From Sporolactobacillus pectinivorans (GTDB lineage Bacteria > Bacillota > Bacilli > Bacillales > Sporolactobacillaceae): a DNA stretch of 64,000 nt. The stretch spans positions 198,999-262,998 of the forward strand of contig NZ_NXGA01000001.1 of the NCBI RefSeq assembly GCF_002802965.1, in the 5' to 3' direction. Under the pieces are notes generated by a model. It did no database searches and was not told where the DNA came from. It saw only the letters and a program-made list of their open reading frames with translations. Positions 26,605 through 35,679 of this stretch are shown piece after piece (positions within the stretch are counted from its first letter, which is position 1; each line of letters starts with the position of its first letter). Both the position numbers and the translations under genes were made by a program.

Positions 26605-27783
26605 TTAAAAACTCTCCTCAAGTTTCGACCAGTTGCTGTTAAATTCCGACTCCGTCAAAAGGCAACGTTCCAGATCCTCAATAATGTCATGCGGCTCTAA
26701 CTCCGTCCCAATGAAAACAAGCTTTGTATGACGGTCGCCGTATGCATTGTCCCATTCCTGCAGCACTTCAGGGTGAGAAGAAAGAATCTGCTTCTGCTCC
26801 TGAATGGGCAGAGAGGCAACCCAATAGGTGACAGGTTCCAGGGAGACGGATGGTCCGGCCTGCGACAACAGCATCGCCGTGCTGTTCCGCGTCGCACACC
26901 AGGCAATCCCCTTGGCCTGGACTATATTCTCAGGGAGATCATTCAGAAAACGGTTCAGGCGTCCCGTATGAAAAGGATATCTTCGGGCATAGACGAATGA
27001 AGATATCCCGTATTCCTCGGTCTCCGATGTATGATGATCCGTTCCATTCGTCAGCTCCTGAATCCATCCGGCTGCAATGATTGCTTTCTGATAGTTGAAG
27101 AGGGATGTATTCAGAATTTCCTTCGGATCCACTTTTCCCTGCACAGTGCGTATTATTCTTGCTTCAGGTTGCAATATCCGAATGACGTGTTCTAGTTTAG
27201 AAAGGGTTCGTTCGCTGACTAAATCGCATTTATTAATGATCAGAACATCACAGAACTCAATCTGATCAATTAGAAGATCGGCAATTTGCCGATCATCGTG
27301 CTCACCGATCCCCTGCTTGCGATCAACCAGGGAATCTCCAGACTGAAAGTTTACCATAAAACGATAGGCGTCTACGACAGTCACCATTGTATCCAGGCAG
27401 CAGGACCGGGTCAGGTCAATACCACTCTCTTGATCAACATAGGAGAAAGTTTGGGCGACAGGTACCGGTTCGCCAATACCCGTCGATTCAATCAAAACAT
27501 AATCAAAACGGCCTTCCTTTGCCAAGTGGTCCAGTTCAATAAGCAAGTCTGTTCTCAATGTGCAACAGATGCAACCATTTGACATCTGGACAAGTTTTTC
27601 ATCTGTTTTTGAGAGCCCGCCTGCTTGTTCAATCAAGGCAGCGTCAATATTCACTTCACCCAGATCATTAACAATCACAGCCACTTTAAGTCCCTGGCGA
27701 TTGTGCAAAATATAATTCAGAATTGTCGTTTTACCTGAACCCAGATAGCCACTCAAGATCGTCACCGGAATTTTCTTCGCCAC
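26605..27783 (-). CDS. CobW/COG0523 GTPase, zinc metallochaperone (YciC/ZagA-like)
   Basis: The 392-residue protein has a G-domain with Walker A GYLGSGKTT (residues 12-20), the metal-binding motif GCICC (residues 70-74), ESTGIGEP and NKCD (INKCDL), followed by a CobW C-terminal domain. Zinc-regulated members deliver zinc under starvation. In B. subtilis the Zur-controlled homologue is YciC (ZagA). It lies 36 bp after the zinc-independent S14 gene and shares its Zur box, so the two form one operon. There is no histidine-rich loop of note. Confidence 0.85.
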   Translation of the reverse strand: MAKKIPVTILSGYLGSGKTTILNYILHNRQGLKVAVIVNDLGEVNIDAALIEQAGGLSKTDEKLVQMSNGCICCTLRTDLLIELDHLAKEGRFDYVLIESTGIGEPVPVAQTFSYVDQESGIDLTRSCCLDTMVTVVDAYRFMVNFQSGDSLVDRKQGIGEHDDRQIADLLIDQIEFCDVLIINKCDLVSERTLSKLEHVIRILQPEARIIRTVQGKVDPKEILNTSLFNYQKAIIAAGWIQELTNGTDHHTSETEEYGISSFVYARRYPFHTGRLNRFLNDLPENIVQAKGIAWCATRNSTAMLLSQAGPSVSLEPVTYWVASLPIQEQKQILSSHPEVLQEWDNAYGDRHTKLVFIGTELEPHDIIEDLERCLLTESEFNSNWSKLEESF

Positions 27784-27818
27784 AGATCAGCCTCATTCCT
27801 CTTGGAAATCTAATAAGT

Positions 27819-28088
27819 TTACCAGCTTGCTTTTCTGACACCTGGAATCTGTCCTTTATGCGCATACTCCCTGAACGCAATGCGGGACATCTGAAATTTT
27901 CTCATATAGCCATGCGGCCTTCCGGTTAATGGACAACGATTGTGCAGCCGCGTCGGGGATGAATCACGCGGCAATTTAGCCAGGGCTGCATAATCACCTC
28001 TTGACTTCAGCTCACGCCGCAAACCCGCATATTGAGCTACGATTTGCTCACGTTTCTTTTCTTTGACCATTTTCGATTTTTTGGCCAT
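27819..28088 (-). CDS. rpsN2: Zinc-independent 30S ribosomal protein S14 paralogue
   Basis: The 89-residue protein begins [20 protein letters not shown] and ends [10 protein letters not shown]. It lacks the CXXC pairs of the zinc-binding S14 form (only one Cys, in [11 protein letters not shown]), so it is the C-minus paralogue used under zinc starvation. Replacement of the zinc-containing S14 frees zinc and keeps ribosomes working. A perfect Zur-type palindrome lies 32 bp upstream of the start, and the CobW-type gene follows. Confidence 0.92.
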   Translation of the reverse strand: MAKKSKMVKEKKREQIVAQYAGLRRELKSRGDYAALAKLPRDSSPTRLHNRCPLTGRPHGYMRKFQMSRIAFREYAHKGQIPGVRKASW

Positions 28089-28119
28089 CAAAAGATACCT
28101 CCCTTACTCAATTAAAATG

Positions 28120-28138
28120 AATCGTAATAATTACGATT
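28120..28138. promoter_or_regulatory. Perfect Zur box upstream of rpsN2
   Basis: AATCGTAATAATTACGATT is a perfect 9-1-9 palindrome and agrees with the Zur consensus known from Bacillus. It should repress rpsN2 and the following GTPase gene when zinc is sufficient. Confidence 0.85.
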
Positions 28139-28285
28139 TGCATTTTTGATTAAACCATACTTTTGTCCTTTATGCAAGAGATAAGGGAATATGTAATAAA
28201 AATGATGCAGGCCGAGATAAAAAGTGACGCATTCATTTTTAATCGTTACAACCCTCTTAAAATGCATAGCGATCCCGCTAGTACA

Positions 28286-28603
28286 TCAATTCTTAATTAG
28301 ACTGACCGATTCAGATGAAATAATGATTTTAACTCCTAATCTCTTCGCAATTTTAGTCAAAATATCCAATGGGATATGATCATAACCGTTTTCGATTCGG
28401 GAAACCATACTTTGTTTCGTGGAAAGCAGATCCGCCATCTCCTTCTGAGACAACCGTCTACTTTTGCGTAGTCGAACGAATTGATCGGCAAGATCGCAGC
28501 GACTATTTTTCGAGATGGAATTTCCCTTAACTTTTAAATAATCTTCCCAGGGTCTTTTTGCTTTAGCGTTCCCCGCATTTCTAAATTCTGAAGGAAAGTT
28601 CAT
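28286..28603 (-). CDS. XRE/Cro-type HTH protein
   Basis: The roughly 105-residue protein carries a central helix-turn-helix (LSQKEMADLLSTKQSMVSRI) followed by ENGYDHIPLDILTKIAKRLG, with an N-terminal lysine-rich segment. This is like HigA-type antitoxins, but no partner toxin frame is adjacent. The start at 28603 follows AAGGACTGTTGAGA; the frame is open to 28678. It lies 100 bp after mntH on the same strand; any link to manganese control is unknown. Confidence 0.7.
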   Translation of the reverse strand: MNFPSEFRNAGNAKAKRPWEDYLKVKGNSISKNSRCDLADQFVRLRKSRRLSQKEMADLLSTKQSMVSRIENGYDHIPLDILTKIAKRLGVKIIISSESVSLIKN

Positions 28604-28704
28604 TCTCAACAGTCCTTTCATTACATTATATAAAAGCCCCCAGTGACGAACGTTGGGGACTTCTACGCTATGAATCAATAAGAATATTTAGAGCTGCTCA
28701 TCAA

Positions 28705-30030
28705 TTAGGCAAATGTTTGAAAGAGTAAAAAGATGTTAAGGCAGATAACTATTCCGGCGACTACCCATGCCAGAGACGTTGTCAGCCGGCGGTTAACGAG
28801 CTGACCCATGATTCTTTTTTTACTTGTAAAGATAACAAGTGGAATAATTGCCAGTGCGATCCCAAAGGACAGCACAACCTGACTCATCACCAGTGCATTC
28901 GTGGCGTTCGCTCCCGTCACAATAATAGCCAGCGGCGGAATCATCGAACAGACACGCCGAATAAAAATCGGAATTTTTTTATGGATAAAACCCTGCATCA
29001 TAATATCTCCGGCCAACGTTCCGACTGACGAACTGGAAAGCCCGGCAGCCAGCAATCCGATGCCAAATAGCAAGGAAGCCCCAGGTGCAATGTAGAGGCC
29101 AAATTGTTTGAAAGCCACATTCAGATCGGAAATGACGATGTGTCCGTGGAAAGTTGAAGCAGCGACTGCAAGCATAATCGCGTTGACTAAACCGGCAATA
29201 ACCATCGCAATCAAAATATCGATCAGTTCAAAATGGAAAATCTTTTTCCTTTCTCCCGGCGTCTGGCCAATCACTCGTCTGCTCGTCAAGCCTGAGTGCA
29301 TGTAAATGGCATGGGGCATCACAGTCGCCCCCAAAATACCGGCAGCAAGCAAAATACTATCTGTTCCTTGAAAACGTGGAACAAAACCGGCCATCAGAGG
29401 CCTGAATTGCGGTAATGAGAAGGCAATTTCGCAACTAAAAGCAATGACAATAATAAAGACCATGGTGGCGATGGCCATCTCAAGAGGGCGAAAACCTTTG
29501 ACCTGAAAAACTAGAATAAGTAATACGCTGAGGGCGGTCAAAATAGCTGCAGGAATCATTGGCAAACCAAAGACGAGATGAAAACCCAGTGCTGCGCCGA
29601 TAAATTCAGCCAAATCGGTCGCCATGACCATGATTTCTCCCTGGATCCAATAAAAGACTGCTACGCCAGGTTTCCATTCATCACGCAGGATTTCCGGTAA
29701 ATTCCGCGAAGTTGCAATCCCAAGTTTCGCCGATAGGGTCTGAATTAGAATTGCCATCAGATTGGATACAATGACAACCCACAGCAACAGATAGCCAAAT
29801 TGTGAACCGCCCTGAATGTTTGTCGCATAGTTTCCGGGATCAATATAAGCTACCGCAGCAATAAAAGCCGGGCCAATAAAAGGTATTGCCTGCTTCCATC
29901 CCTTCTTCTGCCCAATCGCCGTCTGAAAGGATTCGGACTGCTCTCCCCGTTTTCTTTTTGGTAGTGTCCCTACTGTCGCTACACCATCGACTGCAGAAAC
30001 GATCGACTGTCCATCTTCCTTGTATGACAT
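28705..30030 (-). CDS. mntH: Manganese transporter MntH (Nramp)
   Basis: The roughly 441-residue protein has eleven predicted membrane segments, with the ion-binding motif DPGN at residues 64-67 (segment 1) and MPHAIYMHSG in segment 6, both canonical for proton-coupled manganese import. An N-terminal cytoplasmic extension of 45 residues precedes segment 1. The start at 30030 follows AGGAGGTCCGATAAA; the frame is open to 30060. A promoter and an MntR-like palindrome precede it, which agrees with repression by manganese. Confidence 0.92.
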   Translation of the reverse strand: MSYKEDGQSIVSAVDGVATVGTLPKRKRGEQSESFQTAIGQKKGWKQAIPFIGPAFIAAVAYIDPGNYATNIQGGSQFGYLLLWVVIVSNLMAILIQTLSAKLGIATSRNLPEILRDEWKPGVAVFYWIQGEIMVMATDLAEFIGAALGFHLVFGLPMIPAAILTALSVLLILVFQVKGFRPLEMAIATMVFIIVIAFSCEIAFSLPQFRPLMAGFVPRFQGTDSILLAAGILGATVMPHAIYMHSGLTSRRVIGQTPGERKKIFHFELIDILIAMVIAGLVNAIMLAVAASTFHGHIVISDLNVAFKQFGLYIAPGASLLFGIGLLAAGLSSSSVGTLAGDIMMQGFIHKKIPIFIRRVCSMIPPLAIIVTGANATNALVMSQVVLSFGIALAIIPLVIFTSKKRIMGQLVNRRLTTSLAWVVAGIVICLNIFLLFQTFA

Positions 30031-30064
30031 TTTATCGGACCTCCTCTTCGCTTGATTCATTTTT

Positions 30065-30125
30065 GTTTCTCTAGGGAAACTTTACTTCCTGTATTTAATT
30101 TACGCCCATCTGAGGTAAATGACAA
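30065..30125 (-). promoter_or_regulatory. mntH promoter with MntR-like box
   Basis: On the minus strand TTGTCA (30125-30120) and TAAATT (30102-30097) are 17 bp apart. Just downstream, GTTTCTCTAGGGAAAC at 30065-30080 is a near-perfect palindrome that resembles MntR operators. Confidence 0.65.
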
Positions 30126-30163
30126 CCCTAAAATCGAAATTTTTTTCTTTTTTTGCGTACAAA

Positions 30164-30194
30164 AAAAGCAGTAAACGACGTGTTTGCTGCTTTT
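30164..30194 (-). terminator. Terminator of the P-type ATPase gene
   Basis: On the minus strand AAAAGCAGCAAAC pairs with GTTTACTGCTTTT (one wobble) and is followed by more T residues. It separates the ATPase gene from mntH. Confidence 0.8.
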
Positions 30195-30230
30195 ACTTCT
30201 AAATGGATCCGTGAATCATTTGCGGCCTAA

Positions 30231-32150
30231 TTAACCACGCAACATACGCAGTCCATTAAGAATAACAAGAATCGTGCTGCCCTCGTGGCCTACGACGCCG
30301 ATCGGCATGGATATTAATTGCAGAAGGTTGCTGCACATCAATACGCCAATCATCGACAGTGCAAAGGCAATATTGATTTTCACAATACGGTTCATCCGTT
30401 TCGATAATCGGACGGAGTCAGCTATTCTTTGCAGGTCGTTCTTCATCAAAATGATATCGGCTGTATCGAGTGCTGCATCGTTGCCTCCGCCCATGGCAAT
30501 CCCTACAGAAGCCTGAGCAAGCGCCGGGGTGTCATTGATTCCATCACCAACCATGCCCACAGAACCATACTTTTCACTTAACTTTTTGATTTCATTGACT
30601 TTGTTCTCCGGCAAGCAATTAGCGATAAAAGCGCTGACACCCGTCTCTTTTTGTATCTCTGCAGCTGTTTTCTCGTTGTCACCAGTCAGCATAATTGTCT
30701 GAATGCCATAGTGATGGAGTGTTTTGATGGCCTCTACCGAAGACTCCCTGATTTGATCTCTTAATGCGAAAGCGCCAATAATCCGGCCTTCAGAGGCCAC
30801 ATAAACAAGGGTATGGTCTTCAGGCAACTCGGATTGATTTCGCTTGAAGAAATCCTGCATGGTCGCGGCGTCAAGCATCTCCGCTTTACCAATAATATAA
30901 GACCGGCCATCGACCTCTCCGGTAACCCCAAATCCCGGCTTCACTTTGACATGTTCCGCTTCCGGTATTCCCGATTTTCCATACTTTTTTGCGTATGTGA
31001 CAATCGCCCTTCCAAGCGGATGGGAAGCATTATTTTCAATGGCAGCCACTGCGGCCATAAACACCGAATCGTCAAGATCACTCCGGTTCATCATCTGTGT
31101 CACTTCTGGCATACCCTTAGTCAGCGTTCCGGTTTTGTCAAAAGCTAATGCTTTAACACCCGCCAGCTGCTCCAGATATACACCACCTTTAATGAGAATA
31201 CCCTTTCTGGCTCCATTAGCCACGGCAGACAGAACCGCCGGCATTGTTGAGGCTACCAGTGCACACGGCGAAGCTACAACGAGCATGACCATGGCACGAT
31301 AAATCGTATCACTCCAAGACCAGCCGAAGATAAAATGTGGTAAAAACATCATGAACAGTGTAATGACGACAACAACTTTAACATACGTCCTTTCAAACCG
31401 TTCAATAAACAGCTGAGACGGTGCCTTTTCACTCTGTGCCGTTTGGACGAGTTCAACAATTTTGCTGAAAAGGGAATCCTCACTTCTTTTTGTAACGGAG
31501 ACCAGCAAATTACCGTCTATATTGACTGTCCCAGCCATAACAGCATCATTGATTCTTTTCAGAACAGGAATCGATTCCCCAGTCATCGATGATTCGTCAA
31601 TCGTCGTTTCGCCCTTTGTAATCAAACCATCTGCAGGGATTCTTTCACCAGGTTTAATGCGAATCTTATCCCCCGGATTCAACTGATGGACTGATATCGT
31701 CTGTTCCTGATTATTGACCACAAGCCTTGCTGTTTCCGGCTGCAAATCCATCAACGATGAAATAGCAGAAGAACTCTTAGCCATCGAATAATGCTCCAAC
31801 GCACCGCTCAGGGCAAAGATAAAAATTAAAATAGCTCCTTCCAGCCAATGATCAATACTTGCCGCACCGATCGCTGCAAATCCCATGAGCAGTTCAACAT
31901 TCAATTGTTTGTTTTGAATGGTGTCTATAATACCGGCTTTAATCTGGTAATAACCCCCGATCGCGTAAGCAAAGAGGTAGACAAGCCAAAAGTTAAATCC
32001 TGTCGCCTGACCAAGAATATAGCCCAATAAGGTCAGTGCTCCTCCGATCAGGGCTGCAATAAGTTCGCCATGATGAATCAAAATCTGCTTTATTTTTTCA
32101 ACAAACGAATGTCGTTTAGCTTCTATTTTCAAATCTGTTTCCTGAAGCAT
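30231..32150 (-). CDS. pfeT: P1B-4-type metal-efflux ATPase, PfeT/ZosA-like
   Basis: The 639-residue ATPase has the phosphorylation motif DKTGTLTKG (from residue 338), a membrane SPC motif (294-296) in place of CPC, and HEGST near the C-terminus. SPC with HEG(G/S)T and no N-terminal metal-binding domain define the P1B-4 group. The B. subtilis homologue PfeT (637 residues) exports ferrous iron and is controlled by PerR and Fur. Three Fur-type boxes lie 200-460 bp upstream. The start at 32150 follows AAAGGA. It is a single-gene unit ending in a terminator. Confidence 0.85.
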   Translation of the reverse strand: MLQETDLKIEAKRHSFVEKIKQILIHHGELIAALIGGALTLLGYILGQATGFNFWLVYLFAYAIGGYYQIKAGIIDTIQNKQLNVELLMGFAAIGAASIDHWLEGAILIFIFALSGALEHYSMAKSSSAISSLMDLQPETARLVVNNQEQTISVHQLNPGDKIRIKPGERIPADGLITKGETTIDESSMTGESIPVLKRINDAVMAGTVNIDGNLLVSVTKRSEDSLFSKIVELVQTAQSEKAPSQLFIERFERTYVKVVVVITLFMMFLPHFIFGWSWSDTIYRAMVMLVVASPCALVASTMPAVLSAVANGARKGILIKGGVYLEQLAGVKALAFDKTGTLTKGMPEVTQMMNRSDLDDSVFMAAVAAIENNASHPLGRAIVTYAKKYGKSGIPEAEHVKVKPGFGVTGEVDGRSYIIGKAEMLDAATMQDFFKRNQSELPEDHTLVYVASEGRIIGAFALRDQIRESSVEAIKTLHHYGIQTIMLTGDNEKTAAEIQKETGVSAFIANCLPENKVNEIKKLSEKYGSVGMVGDGINDTPALAQASVGIAMGGGNDAALDTADIILMKNDLQRIADSVRLSKRMNRIVKINIAFALSMIGVLMCSNLLQLISMPIGVVGHEGSTILVILNGLRMLRG

Positions 32151-32347
32151 AAAAAATCAATCCTTTCATTGATTATTGAGAATAGGTATCAACTATCAAT
32201 CTATCTATGATGAACAATGCTTCTGATCATTTGCAGAAACAAAGAAACATTCTTAATAGAAGAGCTATTTTTTAGTGATCTTATACTTGAATTTTATCAT
32301 CATTTTATGTAATTTCAAGCATTTTGTTCTCATTTAATTATTGTAGT

Positions 32348-32396
32348 TGATAATGATAATTGTCATCATTTATAGAAGATATGATAATGATTATCG
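32348..32396. promoter_or_regulatory. Two Fur-type boxes upstream of pfeT
   Basis: TGATAATGATAATTGTCATC starts at 32348 and TGATAATGATTATCG lies at 32382-32396, the latter fitting the 7-1-7 Fur consensus with one mismatch. Confidence 0.75.
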
Positions 32397-32594
32397 TTGT
32401 TATTTGCCTTTAAAACCGAAATTTATTAGGAAATTCAATGATTAATCCTTGTCATTATCCCTTGTTTTCAACAAACTAATTACTATATTATATATAATGT
32501 AATAATTAGGATAATAAGAATCCAAAAAAGTTACGTGATGATGCATTCCAAAATCCAGGATTTATATAAGAGTACTATATTTTCTATTATTCCT

Positions 32595-32609
32595 TGATAA
32601 TAATTATCG
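32595..32609. promoter_or_regulatory. Third Fur-type box
   Basis: TGATAATAATTATCG fits the 7-1-7 Fur consensus with one mismatch. It lies 125 bp before a transposase remnant and 450 bp from pfeT, so its target gene may have been lost. Confidence 0.65.
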
Positions 32610-32734
32610 TTTCCTCTGATATTTTCTGAAATTGTATCCCCAATTCAAAGATAGTCTTTTACATTCTGGAATTTTGTGCTGCTATCTGCCTGATTTTTCA
32701 TGGGGGGGGCTGGCAACAGAATGGGAAGATACTG

Positions 32735-33060
32735 ACGATGGAAGCTGCTTACACGATTCTGGCAACCCGTGAAGTCCAGGCGTTCTGGGCGCAGGTTTCA
32801 TCATACCCTCTCACGTACAGTCATCCGGAAGAAGGACTGAGAGAAGGTCATCGTGCTGATGGGATACGTGCGAAAGCAATTTGGAAGTCGAAAAGGAAAT
32901 CACTCAGATGAAACAGGCGAAGCAGTATCTGCTGAGCCATTGGGATCGGTTGTTTGATTAGCGAAAGACCGTAGCCCCCTCATGCCGGCAAGCTGGGTGC
33001 CATGGAATCCAGCCAATGACGGGTGACTTTCCGCATGAAGAAACGAGGCATACAAAAAAT
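32735..33060 (+). pseudogene. Decayed ISLre2/UPF0236-type transposase C-terminus
   Basis: Separate frames read MEAAYTILATREVQAFWAQV, then ITQMKQAKQYLLSHWDRLFD, then KLGAMESSQ, a TGA stop and RVTFRMKKRGIQK. The last two parts match the C-terminal LGAMESNQ...FRMKKRGM pattern of ISLre2-family transposases. The frames are broken by stops and shifts. Confidence 0.55.
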
Positions 33061-33103
33061 AGCGAAAAACGGGAGGAGAAAAATGTTCCTCTCGTTTTTC
33101 GCT
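33061..33103. repeat. 17-bp hairpin at the end of the transposase remnant
   Basis: AGCGAAAAACGGGAGGA pairs with TCCTCTCGTTTTTCGCT with a single wobble. It may be the terminator of the old transposase gene. Beyond it, 33104-33336 shows no gene. Confidence 0.6.
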
Positions 33104-33451
33104 ACAGACTGACTTTTTGGAACAGCCTCTTTTTCATTTGTTCTTATCATTCTTAAAAATGTCGCTAAAAATGTCTAATACGTAATTAAGTATTATATAA
33201 CCGATTCCAGTCCGAGAAAATAGTTGCCATTGTGCTTGGTATCAACAATGATCAGAAGAAGAAAGATCAAAGTCATAACAATTCTAATAATCCAGTAGAC
33301 GCTTCTACTCGTCCTCTTTAAATTTCCTTTCTCCTTTTACAATAAGTGTGGGAAAGAGTTTTTTAAAAGATGGTGTCTAGCACTATCGCTATATGTGAAT
33401 CTATATTGTTGTTTCGCAGCAGTAAAATGTGAGTGCCATTCAAAAATGTCT

Positions 33452-34069
33452 TTATTCAGAGGAGAGATGCCATAGGTAGATCGAGGCCACTGAACCAAAA
33501 GGTGAATAACGGCACCGATACGTCTCAAACTGCTGTTTTGTAATGGCTTTAAGTCCGTACAAACGGCACATGCCACGCTTAATGGCAATGTCCCCCCAGC
33601 TGACCACATCCGGGCGTTCCATAGAATGGATTAATAGCATTTCTGCTGTCCAGCGCCCCACTCCTTTCAATGTGCAGAGGTGCTCGACAACTTCTTCATC
33701 CGGGAGTGTCCGTAATTCATCAAGGTCAAATTGCCCGTCCGCGATTAACCTAGCATTTTCGCAGATACAGACTGCCTTCTTCATTGTCATGCCGCAACGC
33801 TGAATAGTATCCTCACTTTCGCTGGCCAGGTGTTCGGCCGTGATTTCACCGAATTGCGCCTGCATCCTCATCCAGATTGTCCATGCGGATTTCGTCGAAA
33901 TGAGCTGTCCGATGATCGCATAGATCAGCGCGGCGAAAAGGTCCGGAATGGTCTCCCTTTCCACACACCCAATTCTTTTCATTGCCGTGCCAAGCAAGGG
34001 ATCTGCCTTACTCAGGTAGCGGACCGCTTCATCACCATAACGGAAATATGCCGTTTCAACAGTTTGCAT
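33452..34069 (-). CDS. alkA: DNA-3-methyladenine glycosylase II (AlkA-like, HhH-GPD)
   Basis: The roughly 205-residue glycosylase has the helix-hairpin-helix LKGVGRWTAEMLL and the catalytic Asp in VSWGDIAIKRGM. It removes alkylated purines. I chose the ATG at 34069 (GGAG nine bases upstream) because homologues start there. An ATG at 34153 also has a strong AAGGAG site that overlaps the stop of ogt, so a 28-residue longer form is possible. It is the third gene of an alkylation-repair operon. Confidence 0.85.
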   Translation of the reverse strand: MQTVETAYFRYGDEAVRYLSKADPLLGTAMKRIGCVERETIPDLFAALIYAIIGQLISTKSAWTIWMRMQAQFGEITAEHLASESEDTIQRCGMTMKKAVCICENARLIADGQFDLDELRTLPDEEVVEHLCTLKGVGRWTAEMLLIHSMERPDVVSWGDIAIKRGMCRLYGLKAITKQQFETYRCRYSPFGSVASIYLWHLSSE

Positions 34070-34156
34070 ATTCAGCAGCTCCAAACGAATTTTTTCTATC
34101 CGGGCTTCCAACTTATGTGCAAACCCTCCTCCAATGCCTTTTACAAGACACATTTT

Positions 34157-34675
34157 TTAAACTCCTTGCCTCTCCAGCAGCAGTAAATGTTCCTTCATCT
34201 TCATTCCGCCGCGGTAGCCTGTAAGCTTGCCATTTTTACCAATGACACGATGACATGGAATAACGATCAGCATCGGATTTTGCCCAATCGCACTTCCAAC
34301 CGCGCGCACTGCCTTCGGATTATCAAGTGCAAGGGCAATATCCGAATACGTCTGAACTTGTCCATAAGGAATTTCTTTAAGTTGCTCCCATACACGCTTT
34401 TGGAAGTCGGTACCTTCTAAATCAACTGGAAAATGAAAGACTTCTCGATCTCCTTGCAGATACTCGGTTATTTCCTTTGCCTCTTCACGTAATTTCTCTC
34501 CATTCTCCAGCCATTTCACATTTGGAAATCTCCGGTCGACCCACTTCTCCATTTCGCTAAGACTTCCATCCTGTGAACCAACAAAAACCAGCCCTTTGTC
34601 AGTTGCCGCAATGTACAGCTTTCCGATCACTGTGGCAATCCTGGTCCAATATAATATATTTTTACTCTTCACCAT
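34157..34675 (-). CDS. ogt: Methylated-DNA-protein-cysteine methyltransferase
   Basis: The roughly 172-residue suicide enzyme has the active-site motif IPCHRVIG with the acceptor Cys and the C-terminal LTGYRGGMKMKEHLL. It takes methyl groups from O6-methylguanine. The start at 34675 follows GAAGGAAGTGAAAAC; the frame is open to 34705. It lies between adaA and alkA on the same strand and overlaps or abuts alkA's ribosome site. Confidence 0.92.
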   Translation of the reverse strand: MVKSKNILYWTRIATVIGKLYIAATDKGLVFVGSQDGSLSEMEKWVDRRFPNVKWLENGEKLREEAKEITEYLQGDREVFHFPVDLEGTDFQKRVWEQLKEIPYGQVQTYSDIALALDNPKAVRAVGSAIGQNPMLIVIPCHRVIGKNGKLTGYRGGMKMKEHLLLLERQGV

Positions 34676-34722
34676 GTTTTCACTTCCTTCGCTTTTTGCC
34701 GGCACTCATAAGTGGTAGACTT

Positions 34723-35466
34723 TTACTGCGCACCGTTAACAATCAAACTTGGTTCCAATGGTTCATCGTTTAAATAGTGTCCCATTTTCACCTCTCTCTT
34801 TTGACTACTTGCCTGAACTCAGAAGGCGTCTGATGCACTATTTTCTTATACTATAAGAAAATATAAAATTTCAGCGGATTATAGTATAAGCGCAACTAAG
34901 CCTCTGTCTTCGCCTAAAGGCTTGCCAATCGGCAAGTTTTCTTTAAAAGTCGTGGCAAACTGGGCGGGATTCCCGATCCCCACAAGTCTGCCGATCTCGA
35001 TAACGCTTTTATCCGAGTGCCGGAGATGCCATATTGCTTTATCGATGCGCACCCGTAGAAGATAGTCCAGCGGCGTCATTCCGCTTATTTTTTTAAACGT
35101 TCTGTGCAAGTGGAACGGACTTCCGTGACACTCCTCCGAAATTTTATTTAATGTCAGATTCTCTCTGTAGTTCGCGTCAATGTAATCCTTGATCTGCTGT
35201 GTCCATTCGTCATTTGGGACAATGTCACCTGCCGGTCTGCAGCGTTTGCACGGGCGGTAACCCGCATCCAGCGCATCTTCAGCTGATCGGAAAATTGCTA
35301 CATTCTCCTTTTTTGGCAATCGCGACTTACAGGAAGGGCGGCAGAAAATTCTTGTCGTTTTCACCGCGTAAAAAAAACACCCATCATAAGCCTTGTCATT
35401 TTCCGAGACGGCTTTCCACTCTTCATCTGATACCGTGCTCTCTCTGACATTTTTTTCTGTCGTCAT
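34723..35466 (-). pseudogene. adaA: adaA regulator/methyltransferase with insertion near its 3' end
   Basis: From an ATG at 35466 behind GGGGGG, the frame encodes the Ada zinc domain (FFYAVKTTRIFCRPSCKSR and RPCKRCRPAG, with all four Cys) and an AraC-type DNA-binding domain (HGSPFHLHRTFKKISGMTPL). After ATTFKE the sequence departs from AraC homology and stops at 34879. The expected ending, FKKIVHQTPSEFRQVVKRE, is found further on at about 34845-34780 after roughly 96 inserted bases. The truncated product lacks the last helix of its second DNA-binding motif, so regulation of the operon may be impaired. It may still repair methylphosphotriesters. Confidence 0.75.
34841..34943. mobile_element. 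Small palindromic insertion in adaA
   Basis: TTTTCTT stands at 34841-34847 and again at 34937-34943, framing an 89-bp insert. The insert contains CTTATACTATAA (34845-34856) mirrored by TTATAGTATAAG (34879-34890) and ends with the palindrome CTTGCCAATCGGCAAG. Direct repeats around a small palindromic body suggest a MITE-like element with target duplication. Confidence 0.55.
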
Positions 35467-35507
35467 TTTCTGGCCCCCCAAACATCCGTGCTCATGCATT
35501 ACCATGA

Positions 35508-35513
35508 TTATAG
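35508..35513 (-). promoter_or_regulatory. -10 element of the adaA operon
   Basis: TATAAT on the minus strand lies 42 bp before the adaA start. A clear -35 is not visible, as expected for an activated promoter. Confidence 0.4.
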
Positions 35514-35679
35514 TCTAATTGTGCGCCAAACAGCGGTTTTTAAAGTAAAAGAGCAAGATTAAAAAAGTAAACGTTGCCTCTCGCTTCAAGATTATTCTGC
35601 GGCTAAATCAGAATCCCGTTATACTTAAAAGGGATTATGAAGGATGAATAATCAGTTTCTATAAGAGGCGGGAGAAAAA

